A stretch of DNA of 64,000 nt from Rhizophagus irregularis (Eukaryota > Glomeromycota > Glomeromycetes > Glomerales > Glomeraceae), in NCBI RefSeq assembly GCF_026210795.1, contig NC_089431.1, positions 3,596,001 to 3,660,000 of the forward strand, in the 5' to 3' direction. The notes below the pieces were generated by a model. It made no database searches. It saw only the letters and a list, made by a program, of their open reading frames with translations, and was not told the DNA's origin. Made by a program: the position numbers and the translations under genes. Below are positions 35,700-46,715 of this stretch, one piece after another. How positions within the stretch are numbered: the stretch's first letter is position 1; every line of letters begins with the position of its first letter.

Positions 35700-36610
35700 T
35701 ATATTTGTTTATTTCATCATTGGCGCATTGTTAAATTAATATGTGACATCACGTGATTTAATTTTCTGAAGGCCAATGTATTACGTACACAAAAATGATC
35801 ACGACATAATTATAATTAAGTAATCACAATAAATTAAATTTGACATTTATTTCTTTGATTGGTTTGTACAGTACAATAATTCAAAAATTTTTTTTTAAAT
35901 AAACGTGTATTGTAACTATAAAAACTATAAAATTTAAATTTATTTTATCTTGTAATAATTTTATAATAGAAGAGATTTTCATGTTAAATACAAACATAAT
36001 GCTCATACTTAAAATAAATTTTCATTTATATCAATTCGATAAAATCAAATAAAATAAAGCAAGAATCTGACATCTGGATAAAAATTTGATCGGCTCATAT
36101 TTCAGGGCCCAAGAATTTTTTGGATGTTCACCTGGATACTTTATATATTTTAGTACATTTTCTGAAAAAAAAGTTTATCATACGGCAAAATAGACAATAT
36201 TTAATATGCAAATTTCACAATATTGCAATCAACAATCAATTTGTAATAAATAAAAAAATTACTAAAATCAAACCATAAATATTTCTTGTGAGCTACATAG
36301 TATAGTGGGTCTTTTTTTTAAATGTACAAGTTACAGTATTTCATAACTTAATTTAATAAAGTGTTTCATATAGGAAAGAATAAATAATTTTTTTTTATCA
36401 TTCATCTTTTGTTTTTGCTAAAACTAGATTCCTAAATACTTGTTTCAAAGATTCTAGAGATTCATATGATTCCTGCTTAGTAAATTGAAATAATTATTTT
36501 TTTTATTTTTGTAACTCTTTTTTTTATTTAGTAGATTCAGAATAGGACTTCTGGAAAAATGTAAGAATAAACTAAATTTTGCATGTATTATTACGATGCT
36601 TAGTTAAAGT
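35700..36610. other. Intergenic, no gene seen
   Basis: AT-rich spacer with poly-T runs and a tcacgtgatt word near 35750. No coding frame of note. Confidence 0.4.
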
Positions 36611-37466
36611 TAGTGCTCCGCAAAATTCAGGTCTAACCTGGATAATTCAACCTGAGTGAATTTTAAATCGGATCAGTACTAGCAATTTTAATAACCTGTG
36701 ACCCGCATGACCCGACCCATCAGGTTGGGTCATTCATTTCCTTGACTTGAGTTTTGACCTGAATTAGATCCGGATGATCATTAAAATCACTGATCACAAT
36801 TGATTACGCGTTAATATTGATTACGTTTATATAATTTTGTTAGATGAATGAGGTAGTATATCCTCACTTAGCGAAAATTGCTAGAGACACCTTGCAATTA
36901 TGGGTATGTGTATGAATTATTATTTTAATTATTAACATTACATTAACTAATAAGTTGATTTTGATGATTAATAAAGCAACCAGCATTCCAGTAGTTTCTG
37001 GTAGAACCGATTTGATAGCTGCAAAAAGATGTAGTCTTAAAGCAAATACAATTATAGCATGAATGTATTTAAAGTCCTGGCAAGACATAAAGTATAGTCA
37101 AATTTCTGTTAAAGCAAGTGATATAATTTTGATTTTATAGTTCAAATATAAAGCAATAAATAAACAGGAATTGAAGATATCTTTAAATTCGTACTTAGCT
37201 TTAGTTTTAATAACAAAAAGTTGTGACCTATATGATCATCTTGTAGATCAATTACCTTGCGTTATTGAAAAAATTATATTTGAAAAAATATTTTTGATAT
37301 ATTACTAAGCATACAGTATATTATCCAATGAAAATTTTGGGTCTAACCTGGGTTATTCAAATTAAATATACTCAGGTCAGGTTAAAATTGGATCATTTCT
37401 ATTTTTGCCAGGTCGAGTCAGATATATCCTCCAAACCTGACCGAATCTGACCCAGTAGGAGCACTA
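36611..37466 (+). mobile_element. hAT-family relic, 856 bp
   Basis: Ends tagtgctcc and ggagcacta are inverted. Subterminal copies of the words acctgaccc / gggtcaggt occur at both ends, usual for hAT elements. On the plus strand from about 36850, VVYPHLAKIARDTLQLW and, after a gap, ATSIPVVSGRTDLIAAKR and MYLKSW match the C-terminal hAT dimerisation domain; a TGA interrupts the second part. The 8-bp flanks gttaaagt and gttattaa agree only in part. A dead, internally deleted copy. Confidence 0.7.
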
Positions 37467-37779
37467 GTTATTAAAGTATATTTATTAAAGGATTAATTTT
37501 ATATTCACCAGTGGTTAATTTAAAATTAATTTACCAGGTGGTGAATTTTACCTCTAGTGAATTTACCAGTAATATGATAATTTTAGTTTTATATTAATTT
37601 TGTTTGTATTACATTTTACAATTTCATACACGTAAATAAAAATTTTTTTATAAATTTTTTTAAACTGTAACTTTTTTCCAAATATACTATTAAACCCATA
37701 CAACTCAATTTCATAAATTAGAAATAAAATTTATAAAGAAATTTGTGTTTTTTGTACTGTCTAACTCCTAAAGTTTTAT

Positions 37780-38510
37780 ATTTTTTATTTAATAAATTTA
37801 GAGTGTAATTTCACCACTTTAGTCATATGAAATCAACTTCTTTTATTAATTGAAAGTTGTTCAATAGAGCCAAAACTACTTGTATATTATTTTTATAAGT
37901 GTAAATATAATACATATAAAGAAACCCATATTTTTCATAATGGTACTAACTTTCAAATTTTTTTTTATTTATTAACTTCGGAGCGTAATTTCACCACTTT
38001 AGTCAAATGAAATCGACTTAATTGACTTTCTAAATTAATTGAAAATTATTCAGCAAAGTCAAAACTATTTGTATATTAATTTTCATGGGTGTAGGTATAA
38101 TACATATGGAGAAACTTACATTTTAAATAACTGTACTAACTTTCAAATTTTTTTTTCTGTTTATTAACTTCAGCGTGTAATTTCACCACTTTAGTCAAAT
38201 GAAATTGACTTTCTAAATTAATTGAAAATTATTCAGCAAGGTCAAAACTACTTGTATATTAATTTTTATGGGTATAGATATAATACATATGGAAAAATCT
38301 ACATTTTTCATATAAATGGTACTAACTTTCAAATTTTTCTTTTTTCCATTTACTAACTTTAGAGTGTAATTTCACCATTTTAGTCAAATGAAATTTACTT
38401 CCTTTATTAATTGAAAGTTGTTTAGCAGTATAAAATCTACTTAATACTTGTAAGATTTATCACATTTTTTATAATAATACTAACTTATGAATTATTGTAT
38501 AATATATATT
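37780..38510. repeat. Four tandem units of about 185 bp
   Basis: The anchor gtaatttcaccactttagtc begins at 37805, 37985, 38177 and 38366 (spacings 180, 192, 189). Each unit continues with aaatgaaatNNactt, a cttgtatattaattt word, a run to actaactttcaaattttt and then the next anchor. Confidence 0.85.
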
Positions 38511-38591
38511 AGTTATTTAATAGGGGAGTTAGAATATCACTGAACTGTGAGGCAGTTCAGATGATATTTTAACACCCCTATCAAATAACTG
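38511..38591. other. Long imperfect hairpin
   Basis: The left arm agttatttaataggggagtt...tgaactg pairs with the right arm cagttca...aacacccctatcaaataact over about 37 bp with few mismatches, loop about tgagg. It could be a small foldback element or a hairpin RNA source. Confidence 0.65.
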
Positions 38592-39139
38592 TGTTATTCT
38601 GCAGCCGCCAATGATCATCTTATAATTACAATAAACTAGTATTAATTAAACAACATCAAAAATATCAATAATAATTATGCAATAGTAGTTTATTTATCAT
38701 TTAATAAAAAAATATCAGCATGATGAAAAAAGCATGATCCTATTTGGCTGTAGAATAAATTATTATATTTAAACTATATATTTTATATAAATATTTTTAT
38801 TAATAAAATTATTAGTTTTTTCAAAACAAAACAATTAAATTTTAATAAATTATGTAATATAGGTGAACTTTACCTTGGGTAAATTTCACCACTGGTGAAC
38901 GTTAAGATCATTTAATAAATCTTAAAAACATATATGCCAAATTTAAAAAACATATTTACTAAATATTTACTTCTTCAATAATAATTTTTTTATGTATAGT
39001 AACGATCTTTTGAATGGTTATTAAGCAGTTTCTTTAATTAAAAAATCAGTTTCAAAGTAATTTGAAACTCACCTACTAACATAAATACATAAGATTTACA
39101 ATGTGCTGGAATTTGACTGTTGGCTGGAATTTAAGTGAG

Positions 39140-40225
39140 ATCAAAGAATACGAGAATTATTATTCTCATAAGCTGGTGCCAGTATTCAAAGAGGATGAAA
39201 GGATTGAGGATTTTCATTTGCAAGTTAAGCTATATAAACATATGTCTTAAGTACTGATCATAATGGCAGAGTTTTTGAAATCCACAGCTTTGTGTGCTCT
39301 TGACACAGAAACTAGTGATTTTTATAGGTGGTAAGAATACCATATTTCAGTTCATTTTTTCCCATATAATTATATATTTGTTGGACTACCATTCTTGCCT
39401 TTCTATTCATTTTGTAAAAATCAGGGAATGTCTGTTCACTGATATCTTGCAAAATATGTTCTCTTTTGACTTCAATAACCAAAATTAATAGTTTCGCAAG
39501 ATAGTGGCAATTGAGGTCTGGTATGCATTACTATGAATTTTTCACCTTGAATAGCTGTAATCCAGTCCTGTAAGTTTATTTAATATTTGACAAATATTAA
39601 AGTCAAATATATCTTGAACATTCTCTTTGTTTATTATTTCTTTCACCACAAAATTTGGCCTCTCAAATCTTGGGTGTTCCTTGAAGTAGAAGTGACTTAC
39701 TTCCTTGAAAAAGTCTTCCCAAAGGAGTATACTTATTGGTGAGTCAACATTAACCCTTGTAGTATTCTTTGATTTGAAACAATCATTAGATATGATTGAT
39801 GGTGGAATATACAACAATGCTTCATATTCTTCTAGGCTTAGAACTAGAAACAAAGACATATTGAGTGAATATTACAAGTGACAAATATTTACTGTACATG
39901 CTGTACCAACATTTACATAACAACTTAACAATAACATGGACATGCTCCTTGGGGGTAAGCTAGAAAAGTATTTCAAAATCTTTCTTGTTGCAAGAAGTTC
40001 ATCTTTGTCTTGCAATGAAAGATTAATTAGCTGATCTTCACGATCATCAGAAATTTTCACTTTTCATAGCCTAATGTCTTTTATGTCAAAGTTTGTGTAT
40101 TTTTCTTCTTGATAATGTCCTTAAGTTTGCAAATACTATTGTTTTTCTCAATGTCAACTTCAAAAGCATTTGCAAATGTATCTCCTTTAAGAAGACAGAT
40201 GAAAGAAATAATAGATTGGGGTATT
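39140..40225 (-). pseudogene. Crinkler (CRN) type effector pseudogene with nuclease-like C-terminus
   Basis: CRN proteins are effectors first known from oomycetes and also found in Rhizophagus. The N-terminal ubiquitin-like part is recognisable: SFICLLKGDTFANAFEVDI, then (after a frameshift) FDIKDIRL*KVKISDDREDQL, LINLSLQDKDELLATRKI, and LPPKEHVHVIVK in a shifted frame. Then come PRFERPNFVVKEI and IFDFNICQILNKLTGLDYS. A PD...EVK arrangement (PDLNCHYLAKLL, LILVIEVKREHILQD; 39464-39522) followed by YNYMGKNELKYGILTTYK fits the restriction-endonuclease-like PD-(D/E)XK domain of fungal CRN proteins. Breaks: TGA for Trp in LWK, TAG for Trp in NHWF, at least three frameshifts, and no start Met. Confidence 0.8.
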
Positions 40226-40447
40226 TTGATGATGAAATATTTTCTTTCTTATTATTCTTTCATTTTCTTTTTATCTCACCACATTCTTCAATCACCCCCT
40301 CCCAGAATGTTTGCAATTCTTTTGCATAATGTGAACAGTCTTGCTTTGCTTGTTATAAAAAAGAAGTTTATTAGCAGTGTGCACCAACTTGGTATTGCTA
40401 AACATCACACAGTGGCCATCACTGCTAGTGAACTTTAGCAATTTTTT
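40226..40447. other. Spacer upstream of the CRN relic
   Basis: No start codon for the CRN frame and no clear coding content; overlapping plus-strand frames are shadows. Confidence 0.3.
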
Positions 40448-40822
40448 TTATTTATTAGTAGAGACACATAGCCAAGTCCCTCCTCCAGAACCCAGCAGAC
40501 CTTTACCAAATACAAAGTTCAGATGCCTGAATTGAGAGTTTGGAGTGGATACCAAGTTTGTCAATCCAGTAATTCTCCTGATTAGCATTATAGGTAACCC
40601 AGAGTTGCCATCTCTTTGCAAAATAAAAATACGTGCCTCTTTTTCTATTGCTGTAAAATTATTTGGATCCAAACATTTCGCTTCTCTTAAAAATTGTTTA
40701 ACCCAAACATCATCATTACGATTCAAGCCATTCAAAAATGATGATATTACAATAACATCATGGTGGAAAGAAAGGAAACTAAAGTATGTCCAGTTCCTAT
40801 ATTTTCTCAAATGAAAGGCCAT
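40448..40822 (-). CDS. Hypothetical ORF, possibly a relic
   Basis: 124 codons with a varied composition unlike the AT-rich background (KCLDPNNFTAIEKEARIFIL, SQFRHLNFVFGKGLLGSGG). It lies just upstream of the CRN relic on the same strand. No family recognised; it may be a fragment of a neighbouring decayed gene. Confidence 0.25.
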   Translation of the reverse strand: MAFHLRKYRNWTYFSFLSFHHDVIVISSFLNGLNRNDDVWVKQFLREAKCLDPNNFTAIEKEARIFILQRDGNSGLPIMLIRRITGLTNLVSTPNSQFRHLNFVFGKGLLGSGGGTWLCVSTNK

Positions 40823-41169
40823 TTCTGGAAAGTCAAAAAATAGATTTATATGATAAAAAATGTATAAAAAAAGTGGTTTATTTTATTTGACAAAGTATTT
40901 GGCGATATTATAAATTCTTTCCAAGGTGTCGTATGTGGAAATGAAAGTAGTCCGTGTAGAAAAATACAAGATTAGGGACGAACAAAAACTTATCATTGTA
41001 ACTGATGTAATATTCAGGTTTGCTCATTTTGCTCTAAGATAATGAGAGAATGATCTTGTTAGTATTTCTTAAAAAATAATGTAAACAGAAGGACCTTTAA
41101 ATACAAAAAATTATACTTATATTTCTACACATGCACTGACAATTCGATTAAGCCAGTTTAGTAAATATA

Positions 41170-41443
41170 CTAGGAAACGGGAACCGTTGTAAGTCCGGAG
41201 CGAGGTATAATAAATAAAGATGTAGCGATATTCTACTAATTAGCAGCATAAGGCCTTGGAATTCCGGTAATTTTCTGCTGATTAGCAGCATAAGGCCTTG
41301 GAATTCCAGTAATTTTCTGCTGATTAGCAGCATAACACCTTGGAATTCCTGGACAGAGAAACTCACGTGATTGAAAATTTACACGTTATTTCCATAGATC
41401 ATCATAGTGCGTAGACATATATAGTCCTTCGCTTCGCTCCGGA
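41170..41443 (-). mobile_element. Helitron-like non-autonomous element, copy 1
   Basis: Read on the minus strand it starts (a)ttgtccggagcgaagcgaag gactat and ends with a short palindrome aacggttcccgtt followed by tcctag. A 3' hairpin plus CTAG end is the mark of Helitrons, but the 5' end is not a clean TC after A. Two more copies are at 57283 and 59167. Confidence 0.45.
41231..41355. repeat. 42-bp tandem repeat, three copies
   Basis: The word tagcagcataaggccttgg recurs at 41241, 41283 and 41325, period 42 bp, inside the Helitron-like element. A frame through it shows a 14-residue repeat by chance of period; no gene is called. Confidence 0.85.
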
Positions 41444-43242
41444 CAATCAGTTAATATCAGTCTGAAAATAATGATTAAACTATCTGTTTGCTTAATCAGA
41501 GTTTTAGGGCGTGAAGATTAAAAAGTCTCACTATAAAAAATTTTAATGATCATTTTATCGTAGAGTAAAAAACAGACAATAGCCTTTTCCTATTCGGTAA
41601 TCTGTCGTACTCTCTGAAATATAGTGGTACAATTTTTTTTTATATTTTTTAAAATAAAGTGCCCCATAGACTCCCAGTTAAACGATCATCAAAACACTTG
41701 CAAAGTATACTCTTTTTTGGTTGTGATCTACGCGAAAAGTTTACCTGCGAATTTAATATCTTAGATTTAGATTATAGATTTAGGAATAAGAATAATGAAT
41801 CCTAAATCTAAGAGTATGACGCCCACCCTCCCTCCTTACGAATAGATGGGCTATATATATATTTTTTTCTTCATTTTTTTTTTTCATTAAAAAAAAAAAG
41901 TAAAAAAAAAATTGTGTTACTCTACATATTACGCAATATTTACTTACAAAAACTTGTAGAAAAAATTTTTTATGTATTACTCAATATTACTTTATTACAC
42001 AATTTATTACACAATTTTATTACAGAAAAATATAAATTTATTATTCAAAAAAATTTTCATAAAAAATATAAAAAAAAATTTTTTGTTACTCAACATATTG
42101 TGTAATATTTACGCAAAAATAAAATTAAAAAATTTTACGTATTACTCAAATTATATTGTATTACATTATATAACATCTATCAATTTATATAAAAAATAAA
42201 AAAAAAACGTGTTTAATACTGCAATATAAAATTTATTTTTTCATAAATAAAAAACTTTACGTGTTAACTTAAAAATTAATATATTTCGCAAAAAATATAT
42301 TTTTGCAGCATAAAATTTTTTTTTTTCATAAAAATACATTACTCAATCAGTATATTTTGCAATATAAAATTTATTTCTTTATAAAAAAAATTTTAAATCA
42401 AAAGAAAAAAAAACCAATCTTTATTTGTTTCCTATCTCTTTTTTTACTCATTTACTCAATCAAATTTCATAATTCTCATAAATAAATGAATCAAATAAAT
42501 TCATGTAAAAAAACCGGTGTAAAAAAAAAAAAATTTATTTTTTTCGCAACTTTTATTTGGCTGTTCCAATTTCCATAAAGGTATAAATGAATAATTACAA
42601 AAAGGCGTATATGATCAGATGGTGTGGCTATAATACAAATATTACATTAATCAAAATATAAATTATTTATGTATTATCTATATAAAAAAGGAAAAATTCG
42701 GATGATGTGGCTTAAATAATTACATATTACATAAATTAATTGTGCTTCTAAAAAAAAAATATTCCCAAAATAGGTTTTTTCCAGCGATCAGACTCCTTTA
42801 TTTTATTATCAAAAAAAAAATTAGATCTTTCGTTATCAAATATCAAATAAAAATTTTTTTTAAAACAAAACGAAGAATGATTATTAAAAAAAATCCACTC
42901 TTATCATATTTTTTAAAAACTTTAACTTAATGAAAGAAATTCTAACATTAATTAATTAAAATATTATTTTTAATTCTTTTTTTTAATTTTTTTAAATTAA
43001 TTTAAAATAAAAAAAAAATTCATGTCGTAATTAAAATAAAAAAAATTTCATGTCGTAAATTCATGCACACTTGCATTTTTTTTCTTCAAATTAAAACCCG
43101 ATTATTACTTCATCTATTAATATAAATACTCTGATCTTTTTTTTCTTAAAAAAAACGTATATTTCTATTTTTCAAATATACAGTTTTATTCTTAAAAAAA
43201 AAAAATTTAACATATCTTTTCTACCACCTAGCTATATTTCTA
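41444..43242. other. Very AT-rich low-complexity stretch
   Basis: About 1.8 kb, mostly A/T runs with repeated words such as tattactcaa and caatataaaattta. A small inverted repeat (cttagatttag / cctaaatctaag) lies near 41760-41812. Open frames here are artefacts of composition. Confidence 0.5.
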
Positions 43243-44240
43243 ATGCCAGCAAAGTTGAGTACGATATGCTACATTCATGATTCAACCCAGAGGTCGATGA
43301 AGGAATATAGCATAAAAGAAATAACTGTAATATCCAGACTGAGCGATGAAGACCCAACCAAAATCATATATCTAAAAATCAAAGTGTTTGTTCCATTGGA
43401 TAAAGAAATTGAAACACACATTGAAGAATTTGAAAATGGTCAGGTAATTTACTTGAGAGGTAAATTTATTGCCTGCAATGGATGGTACATGGTATATTGG
43501 TATGTTATTGATTTTTTAGTTTAAAAAACAAAAAAATAATGAAATATAATAAAAATTAGCATCAAAATATTAAATTTGAAAATTGAATTAATAGGTGAAC
43601 GCTACATCCATTAAACCTATGGCAAATCTTGATTTTAATGTGATGCCAGCTGCAGGGATAAACATAATGGTGACGGGTTTGACCACTCAAACTGCTAAAA
43701 ATGTTGGATGGTGAATCTGTTTTTGACTTTCACGTGGAAGAAATCTTGGAGATATAGAACCACCAAAAGTTTATGCAAAAGTCTATCAGTCACGAAGGAT
43801 TTTTGGTTAGAGATGAGACATAATTCAAATATTAATTATTTGGCCAATAAAACTAATTCTATCAATCAAACAATGAGGTCAACAATGGCAATTTTAGCAG
43901 GCCTACTCTATTATCAAGAATCCGTTGTAGATACTAGTACAAGTGAAGAAACTACACCTGGGAAACATATCTTGAAATTAGATGATATATCACTAATTTC
44001 TAGTAACTGACCTAATACATCTGCTCAATCTATTAATCTACCATGATTGAACCAAAAATCAACAAGTTCAAGGAACACACCTCGTACGCCAAGAGTATCT
44101 ACACCATGTTCAAAAAGAGGTCGTGTTACACTTTCACAGCTATCACCCACCAGGAAGACTCAAGCCAATCACTAGCGTCTGCATTACAAGAAAACCCCCT
44201 TCCAACCATGACCCAAAACGAAACCTCTAGTGAAACTTAA
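43243..44240 (+). pseudogene. OB-fold-like protein relic
   Basis: A frame starting MPAKLSTICYIHDST, with ENGQVIYLRGKFIACNGWYM, then after a gap MPAAGINIMVTGLTTQ and SVFDFHVEE. A shifted part reads RSTMAILAGLLYYQESVVD, and the end has a Ser/Thr/Arg-rich tail (STSSRNTPRTPRVSTPCSKR). I recall similar proteins as abundant in Rhizophagus; the beta-rich pattern suggests a nucleic-acid-binding OB fold (inference). Frameshifts and stops make it non-functional. Confidence 0.5.
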
Positions 44241-44815
44241 ATAATAACATTTATTATTCTCTTTTTCAATTTTTAAAATATATATATATATTTTTTTTTA
44301 ACCAGACCATAAAAAAATCAATAATAAACAAAAAAAGCTATCAGAGGTCAAAATAATTATATAAAACTTATTTTCCTTTATTAATAAGATATACTTTCTA
44401 TAATTCTGTTAATTTTTATTTTTTGTTTTATACTTTTTCTTATTTCATGAAATAATGTATTTACATATTTTCTTTACAATAAATTCCAATTAAAGCAAAA
44501 ATACTATGATTTATATTTTAAGTATATCAAAAAAATCATATCTCACCAAAAAATTATTTATATTAAAAAAAGCTAAGAAACTTTTCACATACTATATATG
44601 CTGCCGATCATACTACTTTGATTCTTAAGATTTATACACACTAAAATACACACTAAAATTATACATGCTAAAATACTATTAATCAGACTTGAATCTTAAA
44701 ATCAAGAAACAGAAAATTTCTTAATACTGAGATTCATTAGGTCGATCAATAAATTAAAAAGGAAAACTCATTTTCGATCTTTTTACAAACAAATTTCGTA
44801 ATATTTATAAACAAA
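44241..44815. other. AT-rich gap between the OB-fold and helicase relics
   Basis: No coding frame. Short direct repeats near 44640-44680 (acactaaaat, atgctaaaat). Confidence 0.4.
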
Positions 44816-45145
44816 ATGCATTGTAAAACAAGCAGATCGGATAAATTTCACTTAACTAAATATTTTTTCATAGCAATCACATGGTACGCTTATAGATCCT
44901 ATATAATTATTTTCAGAAGCTCTCTTGCCTTGGATGGAAGTATATTCTCAACTGGTCAAGCTTATGTTGCACTTAATAGATGTTCTAACTGGAATAATGT
45001 TGATATATCACATCTTGATATGTCTGCTTTCATGGTTGATCCTGATGTAATCCTAGAATATCAACGATTGGAATCCATATCTAACACAAATCCCACCTAT
45101 TTTCATAATATATTTATCTATTATTTACTAGTAAAAAAAAAATAA
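44816..45145 (+). pseudogene. PIF1-like helicase C-terminal fragment
   Basis: LALDGSIFSTGQAYVALNRC followed by NVDISHLDMSAFMVDP and EYQRLESI matches the end of PIF1-family DNA helicases (the GQAYVALSR motif VI region). Everything upstream of this, including the Walker motifs, is absent. PIF1 helicases are part of Helitron transposases and also form a large family in this kind of genome. Confidence 0.7.
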
Positions 45146-46008
45146 AACCAAAATACTTATTAGTGTACAAAATATATAAATCAATAAATCTACAATTGAA
45201 TTTCTCAATTTTATTTTAATAATTTTATTACATTTATATTAAAATACAATACTTTAATAATCAGTATTCAATATATTACATAAATATACAGTAAAATTAT
45301 TAATTATTTGAATAATTTGATTATTAAACAAACTGTTAAAAATAGAAACTTATTTTAATTGATTTGGGCAATAAGAAATTTCATAAATTTACTTATTTTA
45401 TTATTTTAATATAAATACAAATATTATAATTTATCAAACACTTCTAATATTTATTATGAATTATAATTAAATCTATATTTACTTTAGTCAATTAACTATT
45501 TGAAATTATAACTGTTTGATTAATGTTATGTGTAATGTGTATGATTTCAATCAGATAACTCATGATACTGATCACACAATTATGTAACCATGGGTACTGG
45601 ATAAAAGATTACTCGCTAGTTTTTTCCAAAAAAACTCTGATATGTGAAATTTTCTAAAAAATTTTTTATAGGGTCTGAATAGGAAAATTAAGCTTTTCTG
45701 TTTAGTTCTGAAAATAGCCTAATTTAGCAGTTAGCCCAATCTGGTAATTCCTTTCACAATTGAGTAGTCTATTTGCCTAACTGAGTTCAAAATTTGATTT
45801 TAATGTATCCATCAGGAGTTATATTTTTTGTAGAGTCTATAAATATCTATAATACTATATAAATTTATTATCTGTTATATAAATATTTTATAAATCTGTA
45901 ATACATATGAATAATTTATTTATTTATTTATTATATAATCGTAGAAATATTATAAATATTCTGTATAAAATTAGCATAAATATAGAATTATTTAGGATTT
46001 TATAAAAA
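45146..46008. other. AT-rich intergenic, no gene seen
   Basis: Runs of tataaata-type sequence near 45840-45990; no coding frame. Confidence 0.4.
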
Positions 46009-46017
46009 ATCGCCATA

Positions 46018-46374
46018 GCGATGTGTTGCAAGTGTCACGTGACTTTACATATGTGAATAATTTGTCGCCCCGCATCACATCCTCTAGTTTTCCATTTTTA
46101 TTATTTATTCTGAAGACGAATTTTTTCAGTGCAAAAAATACTATTTGTCACTCCCTATACATCACATGCTTAATTTCAGCCAAATTTTATAACGCTGGCC
46201 AAAATATCCTTTTTGGGAGCTTTAGGTAACGTTATACAATCCAAAAAAGGCAATTCTAGTTTTCAGCAAAATTCAAGTTTTTGTTACACAAAACTTCCAA
46301 AAAAGGTGATTTCTTTGACGATCTTTTAATTCCGGCCGGAATTATAAAATCACGTGACACTGGTGATGCATCGC
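46018..46374. mobile_element. MITE-like element, related to 24607-24778
   Basis: Left gcgatgtgttgcaagtgtca with cgtgac, right cacgtgacactggtgatgca with tcgc, inverted over about 26 bp. The interior shares atttgtcgccccgcatcaca with the element upstream of the F-box gene. A palindrome ttccggccggaa lies near the right end. Confidence 0.6.
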
Positions 46375-46715
46375 CATTGTGATAAAAAATAAAACCCAAT
46401 TATTTAAATATAAATTTATGAATAATTTATAAATAAATTTTATATAAATATTTCGTATAAAATTGCATGAATATAGATATACGTAATTTACAGTTAAATA
46501 AATATTGGGGGTCTTCACAAAACCCGTGATTGAGATTGGGATTGAGATTGGGATTGAGATCAGCTTGAAATTGAGATTAACGTTTCAATCTTGATTCACA
46601 AATTTTTGTGTTACATTAGATTAATGATTTACCGTTATGCTTTAAAAATTTTTTTTTCGTACTTTCTTTTAAAATTTTACATAAATTTTTATAATTACAT
46701 ATTATTTTCTCAGTA

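Larger units (their letters stand above)
37504..38899. mobile_element. TIR element with internal tandem repeats
   Basis: Left end ttcaccagtggttaattt and right end aaatttcaccactggtgaa are inverted. Inside are four roughly 185-bp tandem units and a long hairpin. No transposase is seen. It begins 37 bp after the hAT relic. Confidence 0.55.

Noticed and set aside
37786-38400. Possible CRISPR-like regular repeats
   Set aside because: Units are about 185 bp and directly tandem without unique spacers, in a fungal genome; this is a tandem repeat.
41148-41366. ORF with a 14-residue repeat (LLISRKL.EFQGLM)
   Set aside because: It is the 42-bp tandem repeat read in frame; 42 is a multiple of three, so any frame without a stop looks repetitive.
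41914-42930. Several Lys/Ile/Phe-rich plus-strand ORFs
   Set aside because: They lie in the most AT-rich low-complexity stretch and have no composition or motif of real protein.
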